Below, piece after piece: positions 7,125 through 15,199 of a stretch of 64,000 bases of DNA. Source of the DNA: an uncultured Coriobacteriaceae bacterium (lineage in GTDB: Bacteria; Actinomycetota; Coriobacteriia; Coriobacteriales; Atopobiaceae); the NCBI GenBank assembly GCA_902777325.1, contig CACYTH010000022.1, positions 17,376 to 81,375 of the forward strand. Direction: 5' to 3'. The notes under the pieces are model-generated. The model worked only from the letters and a program-made list of their open reading frames with translations, searched no databases and was not told the DNA's origin. The translations under genes and the position numbers were made by a program. Each line of letters starts with the position of its first letter. Positions within the stretch are counted from its first letter, which is position 1.

Positions 7125-9338
7125 ATGGCTGTCTTTGTTACGGGCGACATACACGGTTGGATCGACATCGGCAAGCTCACTCCGGAGCGCTGGCCCATGG
7201 GCGAGAAGCTGCGCAAGAGCGACTTTCTCGTCATCTGCGGCGACTTTGGCCTGGTGTGGACGGACCCTCCAACCCTCGAGGAGAAGTTCTTCCTGGACTG
7301 GCTCGACTCGAGGCCATGGACCACCCTGTTCATTGACGGCAATCACGAGAACTACGACCTTCTCGACAGCTATCCCACCTGCGAGTGGCGCGGCGGTCGC
7401 GTCTCGCGCATCCCTGGCACCAAGCACATCCTTCATCTGCTGCGCGGCCAGGTCTACGAGATGGGCAAGTTCGGCCGCTGGTTCTGCATGGGCGGCGCCC
7501 CCTCGCACGACATCAGCGGGCGCGTGGCAGGCAGGTCGTGGTGGCCGCGCGAGATGCCCAGCAAGAAGGAGTACGAGACGGCGCTCGCCAACCTGGAGCG
7601 TGTCAACTGGCAGGTGGACTACGTCTTCACCCACGAGGTGCCCCGCAAGCTGCGCCGCCATGCGATGGTGCGCCACTACGACCCAAGCCGCGAGCAGGAC
7701 GACGAGCTCTCCGCCTTCTTGCAGCAGGTGGACGAGCGCATAGACAAGTGCCGGCTCAAGGTGTGGTACGCCGGCCACTACCATGACGACATGATGCTGC
7801 GCGACAAGCAGCATGCGGAGATATACAACCAGATCGTGCGCCTGGGCGAGCTGCCCGACGGCAGCGTCCACCGCCATCTGCCGTACTGCAGCGAGTCGTG
7901 GATTGGCATCAACGGTGCCGGCCAGCGTTACCGCGAATGGGTGCTCTCGCGCCAGATCGACGGCTGCACCATCACCTGGGAGGACAACGAGCACATCCGG
8001 CTTGCCACCAACACCATGTTCGGCAAGATCATCTTCCATCCGCGGGGAGACGATCCCGAGATCGTGGAGATGCACATCACGCGCAAGACGGACGGCGCGC
8101 CGATGTTCCGCGTGCGGTTCGAGCTTGACGACGAGCTGCGCGCGCAGGAGCTCTTCCTCGAGATGGCCGAGGTGCTCGACCGCACCGACATGCGTGGCAT
8201 GACGCGCGTGCTGCTCTGCTGTGCGGCGGGCATCACGACCACCATCTACGAGAACAAGATGCACGCGCTCGCCGAGAAGCTCTCGCTCAACTACGTCTTC
8301 TCGGCCATGCCGCTTGACACTGCCATCGAGCGGGGAGACCGCTATGACGTTGTCATGATCGCGCCGCAGATGGGGTATCGCTACCGGGACGCACGCCGCG
8401 CCTTCCCCAACTCCACGGTCATCGAGATCCCCGACCAGATCTTTGCCAGCTTTGACGTCAAGGCCACGATGCGGCTGCTCCTGGACGCGATGTCAGAGGG
8501 CATCCAACAGGAGGAAGCCGGCACCACGGTGCAGATAGTGCGCCCCATCGACAAGAGCAAGGACGTGATGGTGGTCACGGTCATCCGCCGTGTCCACTCC
8601 CAGATCATCGGCTACCGCATCTTTGCGGACAGGGGTGTCGCTCTCGACGGCACGGTCTACAAACGCCATGTGGACTTCCGCGACATCGAGGACGTGCTTG
8701 CCACCGTCAAGCTCGATGGCTGGGATGTGAGCACGCTTGATGCCATCGGCATCGCCCTGCCCGGCGTCATCAACCGCAACTCCATCTCCATGCCCTCCGA
8801 TGACATCCGCGACTACGACATGGGTCGCAAGCTCGAGGAGCGCTACGGCATCGAGGTCTACATCGACAACAACTCCAACGCCGCCGCCATGGGCTGCTAC
8901 ATGTCCCAGACGGACTACGACACGGTGGTCTTCCACGCGCAGCGCACGGGCAGTGCGGCTTGCGGCGAGGGCATCGTGGTCGACGGGCACCTCTCCAAGG
9001 GGCGCCTCAACTACGCGGGCGAGCTGACGCCCCTCACCAAGCGGTACAACTACTCGGGCAAGATACACGAGCTGGTATGGACCTACGAGGGCATGCGCGA
9101 GATCGTGGCGTCGTACCTCTCCGCGAGCATCTGCACGATCTCGCCCGACGCGATATACGTGGCCGTCGCCCTGGTGAGCGACATGGACGCCCTGCGCGAG
9201 GAGCTGGCAAAGACCGTGCCCGAGCAGTACATCCCCGAGCTCATCTGGGTGGAGGACCACCGCGAGCTGGTGTTCTTGGGCGAGCTGGCGCTCTGCATCG
9301 ACAAGCTGAACAACCCGCGCCTGCACCGCAAGTGGTAG
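7125..9338 (+). CDS. Three-domain fusion: metallophosphoesterase, PTS cellobiose-type IIB domain, ROK-like sugar-kinase domain
   Basis: 737 residues with three parts. Residues 1-225 are a calcineurin-like metallophosphoesterase: D8-x-H10 (GDIHG), G39-D40, G72-N-H-E75, H170 and the G-H218-Y-H220 pair give a full metal site. Residues about 225-355 are not recognized. Residues 359-455 are a complete cellobiose-type IIB domain: RVLLCCAAGITTT with the phospho-Cys at 366, then DVVMIAPQMGYRY, the usual second strand. Residues about 478-737 resemble a ROK kinase: DAIGIALPGVI, DNNSNAAAMG, and TGSAACGEGIVVDGHLSKG followed by NYAGELTP. The ROK N-terminal phosphate-loop (DxGxT) and the zinc motif (GHx9-11CxCxxGC) are not evident, so it may sense or bind sugar rather than phosphorylate it. 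It follows the MupG-family gene. A role in dephosphorylation, IIB phosphotransfer and sugar sensing for the same PTS is inference. Confidence 0.85.
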   Translation: MAVFVTGDIHGWIDIGKLTPERWPMGEKLRKSDFLVICGDFGLVWTDPPTLEEKFFLDWLDSRPWTTLFIDGNHENYDLLDSYPTCEWRGGRVSRIPGTKHILHLLRGQVYEMGKFGRWFCMGGAPSHDISGRVAGRSWWPREMPSKKEYETALANLERVNWQVDYVFTHEVPRKLRRHAMVRHYDPSREQDDELSAFLQQVDERIDKCRLKVWYAGHYHDDMMLRDKQHAEIYNQIVRLGELPDGSVHRHLPYCSESWIGINGAGQRYREWVLSRQIDGCTITWEDNEHIRLATNTMFGKIIFHPRGDDPEIVEMHITRKTDGAPMFRVRFELDDELRAQELFLEMAEVLDRTDMRGMTRVLLCCAAGITTTIYENKMHALAEKLSLNYVFSAMPLDTAIERGDRYDVVMIAPQMGYRYRDARRAFPNSTVIEIPDQIFASFDVKATMRLLLDAMSEGIQQEEAGTTVQIVRPIDKSKDVMVVTVIRRVHSQIIGYRIFADRGVALDGTVYKRHVDFRDIEDVLATVKLDGWDVSTLDAIGIALPGVINRNSISMPSDDIRDYDMGRKLEERYGIEVYIDNNSNAAAMGCYMSQTDYDTVVFHAQRTGSAACGEGIVVDGHLSKGRLNYAGELTPLTKRYNYSGKIHELVWTYEGMREIVASYLSASICTISPDAIYVAVALVSDMDALREELAKTVPEQYIPELIWVEDHRELVFLGELALCIDKLNNPRLHRKW

Positions 9339-9378
9339 GGACGGCCTCTGGACGCATGCCTGAGCGTGAGTCTTCTGG

Positions 9379-10584
9379 CTAGTCCCGGAGCATCTCCGCA
9401 ACCTCGGGGAAGGGCTCGAGCGTGCGCGCGAGCATGCCGTTCATGGCGGCAAGGGCCATGCCATAGTTGACGATGGGGATGCCCGCAGCCTGCGCCTGGC
9501 TCACGCGATGGGCCACCTCGCGATCGTTGAGCATACAGGCGCCGCAATGGATCACGAGGTCGATGCCCTCGAGGCTGTCAGGAAAGCCCGCGCCCGAGGT
9601 GAACGAGAACTTTGGCTCGGCATTGGCGTAGCGCCTGAGAAGCCGGGGGATCTTGACCGTGCCGATGTCCTCGCACTGGCGATGGTGGGTGCACCCCTCG
9701 CTGATCAGCACGTGGCTCTCGCTCGTGGTGGACCTGAGCGCCGCCGCACCGCGCACGAAGGGCTCGAGACTGCCCTTGTAGCGTGCCATGAGGATGGAGA
9801 ACGAGGTCAGCGGGATGTCTCGTGGCACCACGGGGGCAACCTGGGCAAAGGCCTGGGAGTCGGTCACCACGAGGCGTGGAGGCGCCGCGGGGGCCGCCAG
9901 GGAGGAGGCGAGCTCCTGCGGCTGGCAGACCAGGCAGGTGGCATGGCAGTCAAGGATGTCGCGGATGACCATCTGCTGGGGGAGGATGAGCCGGCCCTTG
10001 GGTGCGGAGCTGTCGATGGGGACGACGAGGATGACCACGTCCCCCTCGTCGAGAAGGTCCGCGATGAGGCGGCGATGGGGCTCCGTCTGCGCAGCAATGT
10101 GCGCGAGGCGCTCCTTGAGCTCGTGCACGCCGGCGCCCGTGAGCGCGCTGACGGCGAGCGCCCTCTCTGGCAGCTCGTCCTGCCCGTCCACGAGGTCGGC
10201 CTTGTTGTAGGCGAGCACGTAGGGCACCTTGCGCTCGTCGAAGAGCCCCATGAGGTCGCGGTCGGCCTGCTGGGGCCCACGGGTGGCGTCTATCACGAGC
10301 ACGGCGATGTCGCATTGGCGCAGGACCCTCCTGGTGCGGCGCACGCGCTCCTCGCCGAGCGCACCCTCGTCGTCTATGCCCGGCGTGTCGATGATGACCA
10401 CAGGCCCCAGCGGTAAGAGCTCCATGGCCTTGCGCACCGCATCGGTGGTGGTGCCGGCCACATCCGAGACAACGGCCAGGTCCTGGCCGGTGACGGCATT
10501 GACGAGGCTGGACTTGCCGGCGTTGCGCACGCCAAAGAAGCCTATCTGCGTGCGCTCGCCCGACGGCGTGTCGTTGAGGCTCAT
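9379..10584 (-). CDS. hydF: [FeFe]-hydrogenase H-cluster maturation GTPase HydF
   Basis: 401 residues. The N-terminal G domain has Walker A GVRNAGKS (18-25), the DTPGIDDEG G3 motif and NKAD. The C-terminus has the HydF cluster ligands: CTH in EGCTHHRQC, about 45 residues, then HCGAC. HydF is the scaffold and carrier on which HydE and HydG build the diiron subcluster before delivery to hydrogenase HydA. The start (10584) overlaps the hydE stop by four bases (ATGA), so translation is coupled. The genes run regulator-hydE-hydF on the minus strand. HydG and the hydrogenase are not in this window. Confidence 0.95.
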   Translation of the reverse strand: MSLNDTPSGERTQIGFFGVRNAGKSSLVNAVTGQDLAVVSDVAGTTTDAVRKAMELLPLGPVVIIDTPGIDDEGALGEERVRRTRRVLRQCDIAVLVIDATRGPQQADRDLMGLFDERKVPYVLAYNKADLVDGQDELPERALAVSALTGAGVHELKERLAHIAAQTEPHRRLIADLLDEGDVVILVVPIDSSAPKGRLILPQQMVIRDILDCHATCLVCQPQELASSLAAPAAPPRLVVTDSQAFAQVAPVVPRDIPLTSFSILMARYKGSLEPFVRGAAALRSTTSESHVLISEGCTHHRQCEDIGTVKIPRLLRRYANAEPKFSFTSGAGFPDSLEGIDLVIHCGACMLNDREVAHRVSQAQAAGIPIVNYGMALAAMNGMLARTLEPFPEVAEMLRD

Positions 10585-11663
10585 GGCCGCTCCTTGTGGG
10601 TCGTGTCTGACGGGAAGGGACGCCTGTCGCCACGGTCCACCACCACGCGGTAGCCCACCGAGAGCATGCGCATGGACAGGCAGCCGCGGCATTCGGCCGC
10701 CTCCTCGCCCGTACAGATCTTGTTGTCGTAGAGCTCGTACTTCTTGCGGACGCCGACGGGCGAGAGGTTGGGCATGACCACGTTTGCGCCGGCAAGCATG
10801 CCCTTCTCGCGCCCGCGCGGGTCGAGGGTGCCCAGGGCCGTGGTGGCCGGTATGAGCATGTCGGGGTGCATGAGCCTCAGGATGGAGAGCAGGTAGAGCG
10901 TAAGCTCCACCGAGCCTCCCGGCTCGTGGGCAAACTGGGTCGCGTGATGGGGCACAAAGGGGCCGATGCCGCACATCTCGGGATGGAAGTCCTGGATGAA
11001 GGCAAGGTCCGTGGCCAAGTGCCCGAGCGTCTGGTAGGGCGAGCCCACCATGAATCCGCAGCCGACGGCGTAGCCCACCTCGCGCAGGTCCCGCAGGCAG
11101 CGCATGCGGTTGTCAAAGGACATGGAGGCGGGGTGCAGCAGCGCGTAGTGGTCGCGGTCGGCCGTCTCGTGACGTAGCAGGTAGCGGTCGGCACCGGCGT
11201 CAAAGAGCGCCTGGTAGCTCTCGCGCGAGCGCTCGCCCATGGAGAGCGTGATGGCGCAGTCGGGGTGGGCTCGCTTGATGGAGCTGACGATGTCGCCCAG
11301 CCGCTCGTCGTCAAACCACTGGTCCTCTCCGCCCTGCAGTACGAAGGTTCGGAACCCGAGCTCGTAGCCCTCGTCCGCGCACCGCTCGATGACCTCGGGG
11401 TCGAGGCGGTAGCGCTCGCAGCTGGCATTGCTCGCGCGAAGCCCGCAGTAGTAGCAGTCGTTCTTGCAGATGCTGGAGATCTCGATAAGCCCGCGCACGA
11501 ACACCTCGTCACCGTAGACGAGCCTGCGCACCTCGCTTGCGCGCGCCGCAAGAAGCGCGCGGGACTCGTCGTCGCGTCCCTCGAGAAGGCGCAGGTACTG
11601 CGATCTGGTAAGCGCATGCGTAGTTGAGAGCTCGTCTATGAGCTCCTCGGTCATACGGTCCAT
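10581..11663 (-). CDS. hydE: [FeFe]-hydrogenase maturation radical SAM enzyme HydE
   Basis: 360 residues, the normal HydE size. The radical SAM cluster motif CxxxCxxC is C66, C70, C73 (ICKNDCYYCGLR). A typical SAM-binding GGE appears in VLQGGEDQW. The C-terminus carries a second set of cysteines (ICTGEEAAECRGC), as in other HydE proteins with an accessory cluster. HydE acts with HydG and HydF to make the dithiolate and CO/CN ligands of the H-cluster. Start at 11663; an alternative ATG is three codons in. The upstream gene ends 10 bp before, suggesting an operon. Confidence 0.95.
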   Translation of the reverse strand: MDRMTEELIDELSTTHALTRSQYLRLLEGRDDESRALLAARASEVRRLVYGDEVFVRGLIEISSICKNDCYYCGLRASNASCERYRLDPEVIERCADEGYELGFRTFVLQGGEDQWFDDERLGDIVSSIKRAHPDCAITLSMGERSRESYQALFDAGADRYLLRHETADRDHYALLHPASMSFDNRMRCLRDLREVGYAVGCGFMVGSPYQTLGHLATDLAFIQDFHPEMCGIGPFVPHHATQFAHEPGGSVELTLYLLSILRLMHPDMLIPATTALGTLDPRGREKGMLAGANVVMPNLSPVGVRKKYELYDNKICTGEEAAECRGCLSMRMLSVGYRVVVDRGDRRPFPSDTTHKERP

Positions 11664-11673
11664 GGCGCAGATC

Positions 11674-11931
11674 CTAAGCCTCGGTGAAGAAGTTGGAATA
11701 GGCCGTCTTGGCGCTCACGCCCGGCAGGTTGCCCACCTTGCCGGCAAGTGCGGAGATGACGTCCTGCGGCGCGTCGATGGCGATGCTGATGATGTTGATG
11801 CCCTTGGCGCGGTAGGGGATGCCCATGCGTCCCACGATGTAGGGACCGTACTCGTGAAGCGTCTCGTTGAGCCTCTCGACCGAGCTTGCGTCCTCCACGA
11901 TGATGCCGATGACGGCTACGCGCGTGTCCAT
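11674..11931 (-). CDS. TM1266-family iron-only hydrogenase system regulator
   Basis: 85 residues: MDTRVAVIGIIVEDASSVER, then a NIISIAIDAP strand. This is the compact ACT/NikR-C-like ferredoxin fold of the TM1266 family, which nearly always accompanies hydE, hydF and hydG. The exact role in maturation is not established; a small-molecule-sensing regulator is assumed. The AGGAGG Shine-Dalgarno at 11938-11943 fixes the start. It heads the hydE-hydF operon. Confidence 0.88.
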   Translation of the reverse strand: MDTRVAVIGIIVEDASSVERLNETLHEYGPYIVGRMGIPYRAKGINIISIAIDAPQDVISALAGKVGNLPGVSAKTAYSNFFTEA

Positions 11932-12072
11932 GTTGTCCTCCTTCTCGTCGGGTGGCAGCTACGCCCTCGTGTCAGGGTTCCTTGTATGGTAGCAGCTCGC
12001 GCGTGGTGCCGATGCGCACGTACCGGCTTGGAAAACGTGCCTTTACAACGCGAGGTTGCCCTCGGGCAGGGC

Positions 12073-14631
12073 CTAGCGGTCCGGCTCGTCCTCGAGCGAG
12101 CGGATGACGCCGGCGATGATGTCGTCTCCCATGAAGGAACCCATCACGCGGGCGAAGTTGCGTGCCACGGGGAAGATCTCCGCATCGAGCGAGGCCCGTG
12201 CGCAGTCGTAGAACAGCTCGCAGGTCTCCTCCGTGGGGGCCACGGGGATGTCGTGCGCGCGCAGGATCTCCTCCACTGCCTCGGGCTCCATGTCGCCTTG
12301 GACCATGTCGGGGTTCTGCAGGTACAGGACGGACATCTCCATGCTCATCACCGCAAGGATGGTGGGGATGAGGTGCATGGCGCTCTTGTAGCAAGCCTGG
12401 GCCGCGTCCACGTGTCCCCGCTTCCACTGGAAGAAGGCCATGCGATAGTAGCCGTATCCGGCACCCTGGGGCTCGTAGGCCCTCCTCAGAAGCTCTCTGA
12501 GCTGTTCTACGGCCTCGTCGTCGCGGTCAAGCATCTCCAGGCACTTGACCAGATGCAGACGCGCACGGGCGTCGAGAGGGGCCAGCTCCACCATGCGCTG
12601 GGCGTGGGTGAGGGCCTGGTCGCCCTGCCCCTCCATGAGGTAGGTGACGGAGGCCAGCAGGTGCGCCTCATAGTAGGCGTCGGGCACCAGCATGACGGTT
12701 GGCTGCCGCTCCTCGCTGGCGTGCAGGCGGTTGTAGAGCGCGCGCTCGACATAGGAGTTGAAGAAGCGGTAGACCACGCTCGGCGTGTCCGCGTAGACGC
12801 CGGATCCGTCGATGCGCGCGAGCAGGGGGACGATCTGCGCACGTGCCCTTGCGGGCTCCTGGCGCATGATGAGCTCCTTGGCGGCATCGATGGCGCGCGT
12901 GAGCACGTCGCCACGGACGAACTCCTCGCCGATGGCAAGGGCGTCCCCGCTCAGGGATCCGTCGACGAGGCCGCGCACCACGCGCTCGGCCGCCTCGCGC
13001 ACGGTTGGGTCGGGGTCGTCGCCGGCAAGCTCCATCACCGCGCGGACGTTCTTCTGCGTCGACTTCTCGTCGTCCTCGGGGGCAAGGCGCAGCATGATGG
13101 CGCTTGCCACCAGCGCACGGCTGTCGGACTCCTCGATTGCCAGCCCGGAGACATGGCTCGTGCCGAGGTGCTCGGCCGCGTGGGCGTCCAGGCGGCGTGA
13201 CGAGAGCGACACGGGCATGTAGCGCCTGCTCGGGCAGAAGCGCTCCTCCTCCAAGTGGAAGCTCTGGCGCACGGGCCTCAGCCACCCGTCCTCGTAGCGC
13301 ATGAGCGGCGCGAAGGAACGGTAGGTCTCGGTGAGGTCGCCTAGGTCGGTGAGGTCGATGCGCGAGAACCGCCAGCGGTCGAAGTCGACGCAGAAGTAGC
13401 AGTTGCGGCGCGACGGCGTGTCGAGCACGGCGGCAACCCATACGTGGCGGATGTGCTCGGAGCAGCGGAAGGCGCTCGCGGCAAGCAGCAGTGCCAGCCT
13501 GAGGGCGTAGTCCGCCGAGGCGCGCTGGCGCATGTCGCCGGTGGTGGGGACGATGCCCAGCCCGTCCACGTAGCACGAGGAGGGAAACACCTCGGCGGGG
13601 GTGAGCTGGATCTCGATGGCAACGTTGCCGTCGGCGACGTTGGTGCGGTAACGGGCGGAGAGGCGATAGGGGAGCTGGATCGTCTCGATGGCCTGGGAGA
13701 TGCCATAGCGCACGCTCCACTCGCCCTCGGGCCAGTTGTCGTCGTCGGGGGAGGCAAGCGGCTCGTCGATGGGTCGCGCCTGCGCCACGATGGAGCGCGC
13801 GAGGCCCTGGTTGAGCTGGTAGGCCTGCTCCTGCGTGGCGTCCTCGGCAAGTGAGACGGAGGCGAAGCGGATGGCGTTGATGGCGCTCTCGAGCCTGAGC
13901 ACGCGGAGCTTTGCCAGGTAGGAGAGGCTCTGGTCGGCATGGCGCAGGTAGATGAGGTGGGAGGACCTCAGCTGCACAGCCGTGAGCGAGGGCAGCTCCG
14001 GCTCGGTCTCGAAGAGCCCCGCCTCATCGAGCATGCGCGCCGCATAGCGCTCGAGCTCGCAGGGTGCATTCTCGGGGTGCGCCTCGACGTCTGCCTCGCG
14101 CGTGCGGATGTCTCCCACAAAGCGCTTGAGCTCGGACAGCGGGTCCATGGCATTGGTGATGCGCTCCGCGAGCTCGGGGAAGTCGAGGCGCGAGGCCTGC
14201 GACGGCTCCACGACCTCGGCCGTGAGCTCGTCGGCGGCCGTGAGCGTAAGGCTGCTCGCTGCCGGCTCGCCATCGTTGGCCGAGGCATCGTCGGTAACGT
14301 TAGCGCCCTGGGCGGTAGGAGAGGTGGCCGCTTCAGGAGTCTCGCTCTCAGTGGAGTCAACAGCCTCGCTGGCATCTTTGACGGGAGCTTGCTCCTCTGT
14401 GGCAGACGCGGGGCCTGGGGCGTCTGCAACGTGGGGAGCGGGCTCGTCCGCAATGCGCGTGGACTGCCTGCTCAGGACGAGCGTGAGCAGGCTCGTGCTT
14501 GCAATGGCGCCCATCAGCGCCGGAAGGCCCCAACCAAGGGCGACGCCGGCGCAGGAGAGACCGAGCAGCGCCATCAGTGCGATTGACGTTGTCAGCTTGC
14601 CCGAGTGGTTGTCACGTTTGTCTGATCTCAT
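12073..14631 (-). CDS. Large membrane-anchored protein with C-terminal TPR repeats, function unknown
   Basis: 852 residues from the ATG at 14631 (a TTG at 14649 is also possible; neither has a clear Shine-Dalgarno). Two adjacent membrane helices lie at residues about 13-33 and 36-54. A Ser/Thr/Ala/Glu-rich disordered linker covers about 60-170. The middle (200-560) is a folded region with no recognized motif. Residues about 640-800 hold TPR-like helix pairs (ALTHAQRMVELAPLDARARLHL, then VEQLRELLRRAY and VDAAQACYKSAMHL). The bulk is expected in the cytoplasm after the N-terminal hairpin. The gene is alone, divergent from arsR. It is probably a scaffold for protein-protein contacts, but there is no specific prediction. 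Confidence 0.7.
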   Translation of the reverse strand: MRSDKRDNHSGKLTTSIALMALLGLSCAGVALGWGLPALMGAIASTSLLTLVLSRQSTRIADEPAPHVADAPGPASATEEQAPVKDASEAVDSTESETPEAATSPTAQGANVTDDASANDGEPAASSLTLTAADELTAEVVEPSQASRLDFPELAERITNAMDPLSELKRFVGDIRTREADVEAHPENAPCELERYAARMLDEAGLFETEPELPSLTAVQLRSSHLIYLRHADQSLSYLAKLRVLRLESAINAIRFASVSLAEDATQEQAYQLNQGLARSIVAQARPIDEPLASPDDDNWPEGEWSVRYGISQAIETIQLPYRLSARYRTNVADGNVAIEIQLTPAEVFPSSCYVDGLGIVPTTGDMRQRASADYALRLALLLAASAFRCSEHIRHVWVAAVLDTPSRRNCYFCVDFDRWRFSRIDLTDLGDLTETYRSFAPLMRYEDGWLRPVRQSFHLEEERFCPSRRYMPVSLSSRRLDAHAAEHLGTSHVSGLAIEESDSRALVASAIMLRLAPEDDEKSTQKNVRAVMELAGDDPDPTVREAAERVVRGLVDGSLSGDALAIGEEFVRGDVLTRAIDAAKELIMRQEPARARAQIVPLLARIDGSGVYADTPSVVYRFFNSYVERALYNRLHASEERQPTVMLVPDAYYEAHLLASVTYLMEGQGDQALTHAQRMVELAPLDARARLHLVKCLEMLDRDDEAVEQLRELLRRAYEPQGAGYGYYRMAFFQWKRGHVDAAQACYKSAMHLIPTILAVMSMEMSVLYLQNPDMVQGDMEPEAVEEILRAHDIPVAPTEETCELFYDCARASLDAEIFPVARNFARVMGSFMGDDIIAGVIRSLEDEPDR

Positions 14632-14792
14632 ACGTTGGAGTGTACCCAACTTGGGGGCAGGCGATTCCCGAGGTTGTCCGCCTCATCATATTTGGCCCGA
14701 TGTCCTGTGGCCAGCCCTGCCGTCTGCCTGTCGTGGGGTGCCGCATGCGGTTCATTTGTGGCAAATGCGGACAATTTTCTCTCTTTAACTTG

Positions 14793-14818
14793 AATACATG
14801 AACAAATGCTCATATATT
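14793..14818. promoter_or_regulatory. ArsR/SmtB-type 12-2-12 operator
   Basis: An imperfect inverted repeat with ATGAACA and TGCTCAT half-sites, very like the operators of SmtB/CadC metal sensors (ATGAACA-N-TTCAT type). It lies 25 bp before the arsR start, next to the Shine-Dalgarno, and should be bound by the product of arsR to repress the metal ATPase operon until Zn, Cd or Pb binds. Confidence 0.75.
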
Positions 14819-14843
14819 ATTTCGTGACAAGAAAGGAGAGCCG

Positions 14844-15197
14844 ATGCGCGAAGAGCACACCATAGAGCCCAATGAGCTCATCGAGAGCTATCTGGCCAAC
14901 GAGGACATCATCTACGAGGCGACGCAGATCTTTGACGCCTTATCCGACTATACGCGCTTTCAGATTCTGTCGGCGCTTTGCGTGTCAAGCAAGAGCGTCT
15001 CGGAGCTCAAGGACCTCTGCCACGTGACGCAGTCCGCCATCTCGCATCAGCTGCGCCTGCTGCGCGACCGGGGCCTCGTCTTTGCGCGGCGCGAGGGCCA
15101 GCACGTCATCTATTCGCTTGCCGACGAGCACGTGGCCACGCTGATGCGCGTGGGCCTCGAGCACGCTGCCGAGACCGTGTCGGTGGAAGGGGAGTAG
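14844..15197 (+). CDS. ArsR/SmtB-family metal-responsive repressor
   Basis: 117 residues with a winged helix-turn-helix. The recognition region is VSELKDLCHVTQSAISHQLRLLRDRGLV, followed by the beta-wing FARREGQHVIYSLADEHV. The Cys-containing DLCHV sequence sits where ArsR/CadC sensors have their alpha3 ligands; the C-terminal helix (HVATLMRVGLEHAAE) carries Asp/His residues like the alpha5 zinc site of SmtB/CzrA. It is 2 bp upstream of the P1B ATPase gene and an SmtB-like operator lies before it. It most likely derepresses the ATPase on Zn, Cd or Pb. Confidence 0.92.
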   Translation: MREEHTIEPNELIESYLANEDIIYEATQIFDALSDYTRFQILSALCVSSKSVSELKDLCHVTQSAISHQLRLLRDRGLVFARREGQHVIYSLADEHVATLMRVGLEHAAETVSVEGE

Positions 15198-15199
15198 CC

